64,000 nt of DNA from Erythrobacter sp. (GCF_011765465.1 NZ_CP050265.1:2385501-2449500), one strand, 5' to 3'. Shown: positions 39,857 through 48,861, counted from the stretch's first letter. Notes: generated from the sequence alone by a model not told the origin. Numbers and translations are program-made.

Positions 39857-41488
39857 TCACGGCACCAGCACCGTATCGCGCGGCTCTTCCTCAGTTTCCG
39901 GATAATCGAGCGTGTAGTGCAGCCCCCGGCTCTCCTTGCGGTGGAGCGCGCTCTTCACGATCAGTTCCGCCGCCTGCAGGAGGTTGCGAAGCTCGATAAG
40001 GTCGGTCGTGACGCGGAAGCTTCCGTAATAGTCCTCGACCTCGCGCTTGAGCAGTTCGATCCGGTGCGCGGCGCGTTCGAGGCGCTTGGTCGTGCGCACG
40101 ATGCCGACATAGTTCCACATGAAGCGGCGGATCTCGGTCCAGTTCTGCTTGATGACGACCTCTTCGTCGGAATCGGTCACGCGGCTTTCGTCCCACGGCA
40201 GGATGGCGGGCGGGTCGTCGAGCTCGTCCCACATGGTCAGGATGTCGCTGGCCGCCGCCTCGCCGAAGACGAAGCATTCGAGCAGGCTGTTGGACGCAAG
40301 CCGGTTCGCGCCGTGGAGCCCGCTCTCGGTGCATTCGCCCGCCGCCCACAGGCCGGGCAAGTCGGTGCGGGCGTAGAGGTCCACCACCACCCCGCCGCAG
40401 GTGTAGTGCTGCGCGGGGACGACCGGGATCGGCTCGGCCGTCATGTCGATGCCGAGGCCGGAAAGCTTCTCGTAAATCGTCGGGAAGTGGCTGCGGACGA
40501 AATCCGGGTCCTCGTGGCTGATGTCGAGATGGACGTAGTCGAGGCCGAAGCGCTTGATTTCAGCATCGATCGCGCGGGCCACGACATCGCGCGGCGCAAG
40601 CTCCATCCGTTCCGGGTCGTAATAGGCCATGAACCGCTTGCCGGTGCGCGGATTTGTAAGCCGCCCGCCCTCGCCGCGCACGGCCTCGGTGATGAGGAAG
40701 TTCTTGACCTCGAGGTTGTAGAGGCAGGTCGGGTGGAACTGCATCATCTCCATGTTGGAGACGCGCGCGCCCGCCCGCCATGCCATCGCGATGCCGTCGC
40801 CGGTCGCGCCGCGCGGGGCGGTCGAGAAGAGATAGCAGCGCCCCGCCCCGCCGCTCGCCAGCACGGTGGCGCGCGCGACGTGGCGCTCGACCCGGCCCGT
40901 CTCCTCGTTGAGCGCATAGACGCCCCAGACATGGCCCGCGCCCGAATAGTGCTCGCGGTGACGGTCGGTGATGAAGTCGATGCAGGTGCGCCCGGGCAGG
41001 AGCGTGATGTTGGGATTCGCCCGCGCGGCGGTGAGGAGCGCGTCCTGCACCGCCCAACCGGTCGCATCGTCGACATGGACGATCCGCCGATGCGAATGGC
41101 CGCCTTCGCGGGTCAGGTGGAGCGAGTCCTCGTCTCGGTTGAACGGCACGCCGAGCTCGCATAGCCGATCGATCGAGGCAGGGGCGCGCTCGATCACGAA
41201 TTCCACCGCCTCGCGGTCATTGAGCCCCGCACCCGCGACCATGGTATCGCGCACGTGGTTTTCAAAAGTGTCGCCCGCGTCGAGCACCGCGGCGATTCCG
41301 CCCTGCGCCCAAGCGGTCGACCCGCCGGTGAGCGATCCCTTGGCGAGTACCAGCACGCGCTTCGACACGGCGAGTTCGAGCGCCGCGGTCAGCCCGGCCG
41401 CGCCCGAGCCGATGACGATGACGTCGTGCGTGGGCACGTCGTGGTCGCTGCCCTTCGCGGCGCTCTCCCCTGCTTTCGTCGCGTTCAT
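39857..41488 (-). CDS. nadB: L-aspartate oxidase
   Basis: First step of NAD synthesis from aspartate (to iminoaspartate), FAD-dependent. About 543 residues: VIVIGSGAAGLTAALELA (FAD loop), GSLTGGSTAWAQGGIAAVL, GGHSHRRIVHVDDATG, ATGDGIAMAWRAGA, MMQFHPTCLY, GEGGRLTN, HYTCGGVVVDLYARTDLPGLWAAGECTESGLHGANRLASNSLLECFVFG. The T-x-SG and GLHGANRLASNSLLE signature separates it from succinate dehydrogenase flavoproteins. nadA/nadC are not adjacent. ATG 41488 chosen over 41524. Confidence 0.95.
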   Translation of the reverse strand: MNATKAGESAAKGSDHDVPTHDVIVIGSGAAGLTAALELAVSKRVLVLAKGSLTGGSTAWAQGGIAAVLDAGDTFENHVRDTMVAGAGLNDREAVEFVIERAPASIDRLCELGVPFNRDEDSLHLTREGGHSHRRIVHVDDATGWAVQDALLTAARANPNITLLPGRTCIDFITDRHREHYSGAGHVWGVYALNEETGRVERHVARATVLASGGAGRCYLFSTAPRGATGDGIAMAWRAGARVSNMEMMQFHPTCLYNLEVKNFLITEAVRGEGGRLTNPRTGKRFMAYYDPERMELAPRDVVARAIDAEIKRFGLDYVHLDISHEDPDFVRSHFPTIYEKLSGLGIDMTAEPIPVVPAQHYTCGGVVVDLYARTDLPGLWAAGECTESGLHGANRLASNSLLECFVFGEAAASDILTMWDELDDPPAILPWDESRVTDSDEEVVIKQNWTEIRRFMWNYVGIVRTTKRLERAAHRIELLKREVEDYYGSFRVTTDLIELRNLLQAAELIVKSALHRKESRGLHYTLDYPETEEEPRDTVLVP

Positions 41489-41696
41489 CCTCGCGGCTTT
41501 GGCGCGCAAACGGGCGCGGAGCAAGGGGGCGCGCGCGGCGCGGCCTGTGCGCGCCGCCTATTGGACATTCCTGAGTATTCGCCAAGAGGTGCCCGGGCCT
41601 CGCCTGCCCGGTAGGTTGGCGGATCATTGCCGGGGCTCCTTTGCGGGCCGCGTGTCCGGCAGGAATTCGGACACACTCCAGCAACGGGGCCGCGTC

Positions 41697-41870
41697 ATGT
41701 CATTCCTCTCGCCCATCGCCTGCCTGCTCGGCCGTCACGAACCCCTGCGGCGCTACGTCAAATGGAACAGGCGTAAATATTTCGGGGAATGCCGCCATTG
41801 CCGCACCCCGATCGAACGCGTCGCGCACAAGCAATGGCGCGAGCGTGAGGACATGGCGGAGGAAACCTGA
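41697..41870 (+). CDS. Small CxxC protein, zinc-finger-like
   Basis: A 57-residue basic protein: MSFLSPIACLLGRHEPLRRY, then YFGECRHCRTPIERVAHKQW. The CRHC pair with an upstream Cys/His (CLLGRH) could bind one zinc ion, as in many short bacterial proteins that start with a LxC.xGRHxP motif. A weak GGGG site precedes the ATG. Function unknown; may be related to ribosome or stress. Confidence 0.55.
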   Translation: MSFLSPIACLLGRHEPLRRYVKWNRRKYFGECRHCRTPIERVAHKQWREREDMAEET

Positions 41871-41900
41871 CCGGCCCCTGCGGACCCGCCCGGCGGGCTC

Positions 41901-42863
41901 TCAACCCGCCCCGGTCAGCTGGACGAAGACATCCTCGAGATCGGCCTCGCGGGTGGTCACGTCCTCGATCCTGAGGCCCTGCTCCTGCAGGATGGCGAGC
42001 ACCTGGCCTGCGCTGAGCCGGTCCTTGTCGTAGGTGATCTCGACCGAACGTTCGCCGGTCAGCTCGGCGCGGGCGAAAGCTTCGTGCGAGGGCGCGTCGG
42101 CAAGGTCGCCCGCCACCGTCACCGCGACCACCTTCTCGCGCGCCATCTCGACGAGCTCGCGGGTCGGCTTGTTCGCGATCAACTTCCCATGATTGATGAT
42201 CGCGATGCGGTCGCACAATTCCTCGGCTTCCTCGAGGTAGTGCGTCGTCAGCACGACGGTCACGCCTTCGCGGTTCAGCTCGACGACCAGCTCCCACAAC
42301 TGCCGCCGCAGTTCGACATCGACCCCGGCGGTCGGTTCGTCGAGGACGAGGATCGGCGGCGAGTGCACCATCGCCTTGGCCACCAGCAGCCGCCGCTTCA
42401 TGCCGCCGGACAGCGTGCGGGCATAAGCGTTGCGCTTGTCGGCGAGGCGGACCGCCTCGAGCAGTTCCATGCTGCGGCGGCGCGCCTTGGGAATGCCGTA
42501 GAAGCCGCCCTGGTTTTCCAGCACCTCGAACGGCGTGAAAAAGGGATCGAACACGATCTCCTGCGGCACGATTCCGATCGACCGGCTGGCGTTGCGGCGA
42601 TGTTCGTCGATGTCGAAGCCCCAGATTTCGGCCTGTCCCGAAGTCTTGTTGACCAGCCCCGCGAGAATGTTGATCAGCGTCGACTTGCCCGCACCGTTCG
42701 GCCCCAGCAGGCCGAAAATCGAGCCTTCGGGCACGTCGAAACTGACCCCGCCGAGCGCGAGCTTGCCCTCGGCCTCCTCGGCGCTTTTCGCGCCTTTCAC
42801 GCCCTTGGGCGGAGCATAGCGCTTGACGAGGTTCTCGATGCGGATGGCGGGCTCTGCGGGCAT
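41901..42863 (-). CDS. ABC transporter ATP-binding protein (ABC-2 type exporter family)
   Basis: A 320-residue ATPase: Walker A GLLGPNGAGKSTLINILAG, signature LSGGMKRRLLVAKAM, Walker B PPILVLDEPTAGVD, and H-loop VLTTHYLEEAEELCDRI. LENQGGFYGI and the C-terminal regulatory-like domain (about 225-320) fit the ABC-2 type drug/lipid exporter or NodI-like class. A charged insertion near residue 22-35 (KGVKGAKSAEEAEGK) is unusual. The permease gene is not in the neighbourhood, so it must be elsewhere. Confidence 0.9.
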   Translation of the reverse strand: MPAEPAIRIENLVKRYAPPKGVKGAKSAEEAEGKLALGGVSFDVPEGSIFGLLGPNGAGKSTLINILAGLVNKTSGQAEIWGFDIDEHRRNASRSIGIVPQEIVFDPFFTPFEVLENQGGFYGIPKARRRSMELLEAVRLADKRNAYARTLSGGMKRRLLVAKAMVHSPPILVLDEPTAGVDVELRRQLWELVVELNREGVTVVLTTHYLEEAEELCDRIAIINHGKLIANKPTRELVEMAREKVVAVTVAGDLADAPSHEAFARAELTGERSVEITYDKDRLSAGQVLAILQEQGLRIEDVTTREADLEDVFVQLTGAG

Positions 42864-42988
42864 GGCGCTGCCGTAGGTCAGCGCGCGCAGGCGGGCAAGC
42901 CTCCAGCGCAGGCGGGGCGCCTGCCGCGCCGTTCGGGCGCAATGAGCGATTGAAAAGCGCCGCGCGCGCGATTATCGCGGCGCGCATC

Positions 42989-43249
42989 ATGAACACGCCC
43001 CCTCCCGAAGTCCTGCTGGTCGAAACGCGCCGTGTGAGCTGCGACGGGTCGAGCGGCATTCGCGGCGGTGCCGGATACCGCCCCGCCGCGCTCGGCCACC
43101 CGCGCATCTATCTCGAAATCGACGAACACGGCTATGTCGATTGCGGCTATTGCGATCGTCGCTTCGTGCTGAAGGGCGGCCCCGCGGATGGTGCGGACCA
43201 GGCCGCGCTCAAGGACATCAGCGAAGGCGGCGACCCCGGCCACCGCTGA
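42989..43249 (+). CDS. CHCC zinc-finger domain protein (NDUFS6-like)
   Basis: An 86-residue protein with VSCDG, GHPRIYLEI, and VDCGYCDRRFVL: Cys-His-Cys-Cys as in the zf-CHCC family whose mitochondrial member NDUFS6 is a complex I subunit. In alphaproteobacteria the small homologue is thought to help assemble NADH dehydrogenase. Start ATG 42989, because upstream codons look random. Single gene. Confidence 0.85.
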   Translation: MNTPPPEVLLVETRRVSCDGSSGIRGGAGYRPAALGHPRIYLEIDEHGYVDCGYCDRRFVLKGGPADGADQAALKDISEGGDPGHR

Positions 43250-43404
43250 ATGCGCGCGTCAGCCGTGCGCGGCTAACGCCGCCCGATTGCTCGCGACTCG
43301 CGCGAAGAGGCCGGTCGCCCGGGCAAAGTTCACGGCACTTCAACGCGATGTTAAGGGGCTTGCCCTAACTCGGTCCTTACCACGCAGGACCAGGGCGAGG
43401 CCAG

Positions 43405-43962
43405 ATGATCGATTTTCCCGTTTCCGCGCGCCGCGCGCTCGCGGCGCTGTGCGCCGTGCTCGCCGCGATGATCGCAGCGCCCGCCAGCGCGCAGGACGCC
43501 GCCGGGTCGAGCGATGCGCGCACGCTCGTCCTGACTCCGCTTTCCTTCGTCAAGGACACCGACCTCGATTTCGGCCAGGTCGTCGCGAGCGACACGGCGG
43601 GCACGGTGACGATGGACACCGCCGGGAACCTGTCGGTGACAGGCGGAGTCACGGCTGCGGGAGGCAACCCGATCCCGGCGCGGTTCTGGGGCTACGGCAC
43701 GTTCAACCAGACGCTGCTCATCAATGTCGACCGCAACAACTACATCCTGACCCGCGAGGGCGGGACGGAAACCATGCGGCTCGATCGCCTGTCGATCGGC
43801 AGCGTGCCGCCGATCCGCATCCGCACCCGTCCGACCCGCTTCCGCATCGCCAATCCCGACGGCTTCTTCGCCTTCACCATAGTCGGGCGGCTCAGGGTCG
43901 GGGCGAACCAGCCGACCGGCGTCTATCGCGGGGAATTCGTCGTCTCGCTCGAATACGAGTAA
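43405..43962 (+). CDS. DUF4402 domain secreted protein
   Basis: A 185-residue protein with signal peptide (cleavage after PASAQ) and a beta-rich domain: LTPLSFVKDTDLDFGQVVASDTAGTVTM, then SVTGGVTAAGGNPIPARFWGYGTFNQT, and PTGVYRGEFVVSLEYE at the end. LdFG and tGtytGtftvtv ending are typical of DUF4402, fimbria-like or pilus-associated proteins. No chaperone/usher is present here. Surface role is inference. Confidence 0.8.
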   Translation: MIDFPVSARRALAALCAVLAAMIAAPASAQDAAGSSDARTLVLTPLSFVKDTDLDFGQVVASDTAGTVTMDTAGNLSVTGGVTAAGGNPIPARFWGYGTFNQTLLINVDRNNYILTREGGTETMRLDRLSIGSVPPIRIRTRPTRFRIANPDGFFAFTIVGRLRVGANQPTGVYRGEFVVSLEYE

Positions 43963-44035
43963 GCCCCGCGCGGTCAGGACCGGTTCAGCCATGTCGTGGC
44001 ATAGACGCGGCATGATGAATCAGGAGAACCCCGCC

Positions 44036-44536
44036 ATGACCTGCCCCGCCGCCCCTTCCCGCCGCAGCATGAAAGGCGCGCTCGCCTCGCTCGCTGCGGG
44101 CGCGGTGCTGGCGCTTGCCGCGCCGATCGCCGCGCACGCGCAGGACGAAGGCGCAGGAGACAAGGCTGAAACCGCCGAAATGACCAAGGGCGAAAAGCGC
44201 CTTGCGAAAATGCTCGAAGGCCGCGTCGCGGGCGAGCCGGTCAATTGCATCCGCGTGGTCCCGAACCAGCGCATGGTGACGATCGACAAGACCGCCTATG
44301 TCTATGGCCGGGGCGACACGATCTACGTCCAGCGCACCAAGAACCCCGACGACATCAGCGAAGGCGACGTGCTCGTCTCTCGCCGATTCATGGCGAGCGA
44401 GCTGTGCCGCATGGACGTGATGACCACGGCGGACCGCATCCTCGGCTTCTTCACCGGGGCGGTCTTCTTCGAGGATTTCGTGCCCTATACCCGCGTCGAT
44501 GATGCCGCGGACGAAGCGGAGGACGCCGCCGCCTGA
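44036..44536 (+). CDS. Hypothetical secreted protein
   Basis: A 166-residue protein with signal peptide (cleavage after IAAHAQ). The mature domain has KRLAKMLEGRVAGEPVNCIRVVPNQRMVTIDKTAYVYGRGDTIYVQRT and MASELCRMDVMTTADRI. Two Cys (NCI and LCR) could form a disulfide. Similar small proteins with a GEPVxCI motif are common in Sphingomonadales, without known function. AGGAG lies before ATG 44036, which decides the start. Confidence 0.7.
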   Translation: MTCPAAPSRRSMKGALASLAAGAVLALAAPIAAHAQDEGAGDKAETAEMTKGEKRLAKMLEGRVAGEPVNCIRVVPNQRMVTIDKTAYVYGRGDTIYVQRTKNPDDISEGDVLVSRRFMASELCRMDVMTTADRILGFFTGAVFFEDFVPYTRVDDAADEAEDAAA

Positions 44537-44538
44537 CC

Positions 44539-45525
44539 TCAGGCGGCGACGGTCGCTTTCGACATCGCGTTCATGCGCTCGAGGATTGCGTCCGCTTCGC
44601 GCATGATGCGGTCGATCAACTCCTTGCAGGTCGGGATGTCGTTGATGAGCCCGGCGACCATGCCGCAGCTCCACGCGCCCTTGTCCATCTCGCCTTCCAT
44701 CATGATCGCGGGGTAGACCCCGGCGACTTCGGGCAGGATGTCCTGGATCGTGATCGCGTCGCCGAGTTCCTTTTCCTTTTCGAGCAGGCGCTCGACCGCC
44801 TCGTTCGTCATCACGCGCTCTGTGTTGCGCAGCGGGCGCATGACGAGGCGGGTGTCGAGTTCGCTCGCCTCGACGATGGCGCGCTTCACGTTCTCGTGCA
44901 CGGGCGCCTCCTTCGTCGCGATGAAGCGCGTTCCCATGTTCATGCCCTGCGCGCCCATGGCGAGGGAGGCCACCAGGCTGCGCCCGTCGGCCATGCCGCC
45001 GGATGAGACGAAGGGAATTTCCAGTTCATCGGCCGCGCGCGGCAGGAGGATGAAGTTCGGCACGTCGTCCTCGCCCGGGTGGCCGCCGCATTCGAAGCCA
45101 TCGACGCTCACCGCGTCGCAGCCGATCTCCTGCGCCTTGAGACTGTGGCGCACGCTGGTGCACTTGTGGATCACCTTGATCCCCGCATCCTTCAGCGGGC
45201 CGAGCAGTTCGATCGGGTTGCGTCCCGCCGTCTCAACCACCGGCACGCCGCCGTCGATCACCGCCTTGACCAGCCCGGGATAGTCGGGCGGGGTCAGGGT
45301 CGGCAGGATGGTGAGGTTCACGCCGAAGGGCTTGTCGGTCATGTCCTTGCAGCGCGCGATCTCGTTGGCGAGCTTTTCGGGCGTGCCCTGCGTCAGCCCG
45401 GTGATGATGCCGAGCCCGCCCGCATTGGACACCGCCGCCGCCATTTCGGCGAACCCGACATAATGCATCCCGCCCTGGATGATGGGATGTTCGATGCCGA
45501 ACATTTCGGTGATGGCGGTCTTCAT
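44539..45525 (-). CDS. Nitronate monooxygenase family protein
   Basis: A 328-residue FMN-dependent TIM-barrel protein: PIIQGGMHYVGFAEMAAAVSNAGGLGII, FGVNLTILPTL, and GFECGGHPGEDDVPNFILLPRAAD then PFVSSGGMADGRSLVASLAMGAQGMNMGTRFIATKEAPVH. GGHPG carries the likely catalytic His; this is the nitronate monooxygenase / 2-nitropropane dioxygenase family (also called FabK-like). Detoxifies propionate-3-nitronate or reduces lipids; not resolvable here. ATG 45525. Confidence 0.9.
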   Translation of the reverse strand: MKTAITEMFGIEHPIIQGGMHYVGFAEMAAAVSNAGGLGIITGLTQGTPEKLANEIARCKDMTDKPFGVNLTILPTLTPPDYPGLVKAVIDGGVPVVETAGRNPIELLGPLKDAGIKVIHKCTSVRHSLKAQEIGCDAVSVDGFECGGHPGEDDVPNFILLPRAADELEIPFVSSGGMADGRSLVASLAMGAQGMNMGTRFIATKEAPVHENVKRAIVEASELDTRLVMRPLRNTERVMTNEAVERLLEKEKELGDAITIQDILPEVAGVYPAIMMEGEMDKGAWSCGMVAGLINDIPTCKELIDRIMREADAILERMNAMSKATVAA

Positions 45526-45723
45526 GGCTCGTCTCCCTCTCGGATGGCTGTTTCGCGCGCGAAACAAGCGGAGATCGGCGCGCCATGCAAGCACGTTTCG
45601 GGAGCGCGCCCTTGCCGTAGCGTCCGCGCATCCGCCCTCATGCACGCGCGCAGATTGCCACTTTCGTTCCGCCTGCTAGGCTCGGCGCGTCCGAAAGGCG
45701 TGGCCCGAAGCGGGAGAGGCGGA

Positions 45724-46173
45724 TTGGAACCGGACGAGACCTGGCGGCCCGACGTGGGCGATCTCTATGCCGCGGGCGTGGTCGGCGCGCTGCTCGCGAT
45801 GATCTTCGTCGTCGTCGCCATCGCGATGATTTTCGCCGCGACCTTCGGGCCTGCGGCCGCTGCCATGGCCCTTTTTACCGGAGGCTTCACGGGCTTATTC
45901 CTGACCATTCCACTCGCCTTTCTCGTCATCGCCCCGCTGGCGACGGGGATCGGACTCGTGCTGGCACGGGCCTTCGGGCCGAGGCGCTGGCTGGGCGCGG
46001 CGGTCGGCGGGGTGACGGGTTCGGCCCTTTCGGGCGGCCTGATGGTCGCGCACGGGCTGGACGACCCGGCGAACCCGGTAATGGCCGCCCTCCTTATCGC
46101 CGCGTCGGTCGCAGCCGGGCTCATCGTCCAGCGCCGGGTCCTGCCGCCGGGCCGCCGGAAGCTGCGCCGCTAG
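45724..46173 (+). CDS. Hypothetical integral membrane protein
   Basis: A 149-residue protein with four hydrophobic segments (about 16-42, 43-68, 78-96 and 112-132): VVGALLAMIFVVVAIAMIFAA, FTGLFLTIPLAFLVIAPLAT, WLGAAVGGVTGSALSGGLM, VMAALLIAASVAAGLIV. TTG 45724 with GGGAGAGG upstream is proposed as start. Its stop overlaps the stop of nth by 4 bases, on opposite strands. No family recognised. Confidence 0.6.
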   Translation: MEPDETWRPDVGDLYAAGVVGALLAMIFVVVAIAMIFAATFGPAAAAMALFTGGFTGLFLTIPLAFLVIAPLATGIGLVLARAFGPRRWLGAAVGGVTGSALSGGLMVAHGLDDPANPVMAALLIAASVAAGLIVQRRVLPPGRRKLRR

Positions 46174-46829
46174 CTATCCGTCTCCCGTCCGATTGGTCCC
46201 GTCTCGCAAATGTCGCTGACGACGCAGATGTCGCACTTGGGCACGCGCGCGCGGCACACTTTCTTGCCGAACTGGATGAGCCAGAAATGCCCGTCGCGCA
46301 TCGCCCAGTCGGGGCTGCGCTCTTCAAGCTGCTGCGCGGTCTTATCGGCGGTCTTCGCCTCGGTCAGCCCGATCCGGCCCGACACCCGGTGGACGTGCGT
46401 GTCGACCGCGATCACGTCGGCGCCGAAAGTGAAGCTCATCACGATGTCGGCGCATTTGCGCCCGATGCCGGGCAGGCTCATCAGCCCCTCGCGCGTGTCG
46501 GGCACGACGCCGCCATGCTCCTCGATCAGCGCCTTGCAGAACTTGCGGATGTTCTTCGTCTTCATGTTGTAGAGGCCGCAGGGCTTTATCGCCTTAGCGA
46601 TCGCTTCGTCGTCCAGCGCCAGCATGGCCTCCGGCCTTCTCGCAAGCGCGAACAGCGCCATGGTCGCAGCCGCCGTGTTGCGGTCGAGCGATTGCGCCGA
46701 GAGTATGCAGGAGATGCACGAGCGAAACGCGTCGGGCTGGCCCTTCGGGCCCTTCGCGTTCCGGGTCCGTCCCGGCATGGCCTCGGCGAGGCGGCGGTAG
46801 ACCTCCTCGACCTCGCTATCGCCGATCAT
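46170..46829 (-). CDS. nth: Endonuclease III
   Basis: Base-excision repair glycosylase/AP lyase for oxidised pyrimidines. 219 residues: SCILSAQSLDRNT, helix-hairpin-helix LPGIGRKCADIV with the catalytic Lys, VIAVDTHVHRVSGRIGL with catalytic Asp, and the 4Fe-4S cluster Cys set CRARVPKCDICVVSDIC (C-X6-C-X2-C-X5-C). All key residues are intact. It overlaps the YrhK gene by 14 bases. A second, diverged member lies 1.1 kb away. Confidence 0.95.
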   Translation of the reverse strand: MIGDSEVEEVYRRLAEAMPGRTRNAKGPKGQPDAFRSCISCILSAQSLDRNTAAATMALFALARRPEAMLALDDEAIAKAIKPCGLYNMKTKNIRKFCKALIEEHGGVVPDTREGLMSLPGIGRKCADIVMSFTFGADVIAVDTHVHRVSGRIGLTEAKTADKTAQQLEERSPDWAMRDGHFWLIQFGKKVCRARVPKCDICVVSDICETGPIGRETDS

Positions 46830-47046
46830 GCTTGCGCTCGTAACGGTTGACGAGGAACTGGCCGAGAGCGCCGACGAACATCAGCGCCGATCCGCCGATG
46901 AACAGCCACACGCCCGTCACCTTCCACGGCTCGAAGCGCGGCAGGAACAGCACGCTGCCGACGACGAAGGCGAAGTTCCCCGCCAGCCCCAGCCCGCGGT
47001 GGATCCAGCCGTAATCCTTGACGATTATCCTGACGAGGCTGCCCAT
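46816..47046 (-). CDS. YrhK-like small membrane protein
   Basis: A 76-residue protein with two helices: residues 19-35 (GLGLAGNFAFVVGSVLFL) and 46-64 (WLFIGGSALMFVGALGQFL), with RFEPWKVTGVWLFIGGSALM being the YrhK family pattern. The family is a small membrane domain of unknown role. The end overlaps nth, so both are likely co-transcribed. Confidence 0.75.
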   Translation of the reverse strand: MGSLVRIIVKDYGWIHRGLGLAGNFAFVVGSVLFLPRFEPWKVTGVWLFIGGSALMFVGALGQFLVNRYERKHDRR

Positions 47047-47083
47047 GCCTGCGAGAACCGGGCGAGCCGGGCGCGGGTTCCCG

Positions 47084-47872
47084 TCAGCCCTTGGGCTTGA
47101 CCAGCTTGTCGGGCCGGATGCGGCGCGCTTCGCCGAACAGCGAATAGGTCTTGTTGACGTAGTTCGACACGTCGACGATCGAATCGATGTAGGTCGACAA
47201 TTCCTCGGTCATTTCCTGTTCGACCAGCCGCACGTGCGCCGCCGGGTTTTCCGTCTCGAAACGGACGTAGAACCACGGCTCGCCGCGCTTCAATACCAGC
47301 GGCTTTTGCACGTCGTGCCATTCGAAGCCCCAGCTCAAGGGGCGCGGCCAGATGTGGACCGGGAACCGCCCGCCCATCATCACGCCGGGTCGCGGGGTGG
47401 GAAACCAGTCGAGATAGGGCGCGGTCTGGACGACGTAGCACGGCTCGTCCGCGACGAAGACGTAAGGCGCGACGACCTGGATGATAGGGCGCTCCGGATG
47501 CCGCCATTCGGACTGCGGGTGAAGCATCATCATAGAATTGCGCCCCTGCGGCCGCATCGCCGATTTCTCCCCGTCCATGTCGGCGAGCTGCAACTGGCCG
47601 TTCGGCGCGCGGATGACCTGGAGCGTGATGTCGATCGGGCAGGGGATGACGAAATGCCGCCGGTCGAAATCGATCGCCGCTGGGCAGACCTGCACCGACT
47701 TGGCCGAAGCGGGCTTGGGATCGTTGCGGGTGAAGGGCTTGGGCGGCGCCCAGATCGCGTCCGAGCCTTGCGGGAAGCGCACCGTCCAGCCGACCGTGAC
47801 GCTGCGAGACTTGCCGCGCGCGGCGCTTTCCTCGCGGTCGTAATCCTCGGCGAACTGGTCTTCCCATTTCAT
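47084..47872 (-). CDS. Conserved hypothetical protein (262 aa)
   Basis: A soluble protein beginning MKWEDQFAEDYDREESAARG. Distinctive segments include VCPAAIDFDRRHFVIPCPIDITLQV, WRHPERPIIQVVAPYVFVADEPCYVVQ, MMGGRFPVHIWPRPLSWGFEW and YVNKTYSLFGEARRIRPDKLV. No hydrophobic helix or signal. I recognise no family; the Trp/Pro-rich style is reminiscent of marine alphaproteobacterial and phage-related proteins of unknown function. GGGAGA precedes ATG 47872. It follows the second endonuclease III-like gene. Confidence 0.65.
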   Translation of the reverse strand: MKWEDQFAEDYDREESAARGKSRSVTVGWTVRFPQGSDAIWAPPKPFTRNDPKPASAKSVQVCPAAIDFDRRHFVIPCPIDITLQVIRAPNGQLQLADMDGEKSAMRPQGRNSMMMLHPQSEWRHPERPIIQVVAPYVFVADEPCYVVQTAPYLDWFPTPRPGVMMGGRFPVHIWPRPLSWGFEWHDVQKPLVLKRGEPWFYVRFETENPAAHVRLVEQEMTEELSTYIDSIVDVSNYVNKTYSLFGEARRIRPDKLVKPKG

Positions 47873-47900
47873 GCGATGCGTCTCCCTTTGGGGCTTGCGC

Positions 47901-48605
47901 TCATGCACCCCTCGCCGCCGTGTCGCAATCCCCGCTGACGGGGCACTCGCCGCAGCGGGGCGCGCGCGGGCGGCAGACCGCCTGGCCGAGCTTCTTCAGG
48001 AGCAGGTGATGCTCGTCCATGTCGGCGGCGGACCATTCGCTCGGAACCAGCGGCATCAGCGTGTCGTAGGTCCGCGCGGTGTCGGCCTTCGCGGGCACGA
48101 TGCCCGTGCGCTGCATGATGCGGCGGTGATGCCCGTCGATGACCATGGCGCGCCGCTCGAAGGTGCTCGCGTTCATCACCCCTGCGCTGTTCTTGCGCGC
48201 GACGCCGGGGAGCGTCTCGAGCCATGCCATCGCTTCGTCGGTCGGAAGATTGGAAAGGTGGCGCAGGTCCACCGCGCCGCGCGCCGCGATGATCGCGCCG
48301 AGGCACGCCTTGAGCCTTTCGGCGGCGATGCTCGGAAAGGTCTGGCGGTGGAGCCGCGCTTCGAGGTCCGCGACAGGCGCGGCGGCGACCGCTTCCCAGC
48401 TGCCGTATTCGGCGATCAGACCGTCGGTGGAGGCGTTCGATGCTGCGGTCTTGGTCTGCGCGCCGATCACGCCGTGGACCAGCACCCATTCGGGGCTGCG
48501 GCGCTTGTCGGGCGGGCGGACGATCCGCCCGAATCGCGCGATCAAAGCGGCCTGCATCCGGCGAAGGCGCTCGGTGCGCGGGTCGGGGCCGAGGTCGAGC
48601 TCCAT
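47901..48605 (-). CDS. Endonuclease III domain (HhH-GPD) protein with Fe-S cluster
   Basis: About 234 residues. HhH motif LPGVARKNSAGVMNAS retains the Lys, VIDGHHRRIMQRTGI retains an Asp in the usual place although VDTH is changed to IDGH, and CRPRAPRCGECPVSGDC gives the same C-X6-C-X2-C-X5-C cluster as nth. It is probably a specialised DNA glycosylase; target lesion unknown. ATG 48605 (MELDLG) is favoured over 48656. Confidence 0.85.
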   Translation of the reverse strand: MELDLGPDPRTERLRRMQAALIARFGRIVRPPDKRRSPEWVLVHGVIGAQTKTAASNASTDGLIAEYGSWEAVAAAPVADLEARLHRQTFPSIAAERLKACLGAIIAARGAVDLRHLSNLPTDEAMAWLETLPGVARKNSAGVMNASTFERRAMVIDGHHRRIMQRTGIVPAKADTARTYDTLMPLVPSEWSAADMDEHHLLLKKLGQAVCRPRAPRCGECPVSGDCDTAARGA

Positions 48606-48666
48606 GGCCTGCGCAGGAATGGCCGAGCGCTCGCCCCCGCGCAAGCGCCCGGCCACGACCGGAGCG

Positions 48667-48861
48667 TCAGGTCTTGCCGACGCCCGGAATCTGCCGCGCG
48701 ATGAACCAGGACGCGGGAACCGACAGCACGAGCGCAGCGAGAGCTGCGAGCGCGATCGGCTGCGTCCCCGCCTGAATATCCATCGTCAGCACGGCAATCA
48801 CGGCGATGCCCATCAGGGTCGTCGCGATCACGGGAAACAGAACAAGTGCAATCTTGAGCAT
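48667..48861 (-). CDS. Small two-helix membrane protein
   Basis: A 64-residue protein: MLKIALVLFPVIATTLMGIA and AALAALVLSVPASWFIARQI, two helices. Homologues in alphaproteobacteria are often misnamed CTP synthetase; no enzymatic domain is visible. An FNR-type inverted repeat lies 65 bases upstream (48926-48939), so expression may respond to oxygen. Confidence 0.7.
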   Translation of the reverse strand: MLKIALVLFPVIATTLMGIAVIAVLTMDIQAGTQPIALAALAALVLSVPASWFIARQIPGVGKT

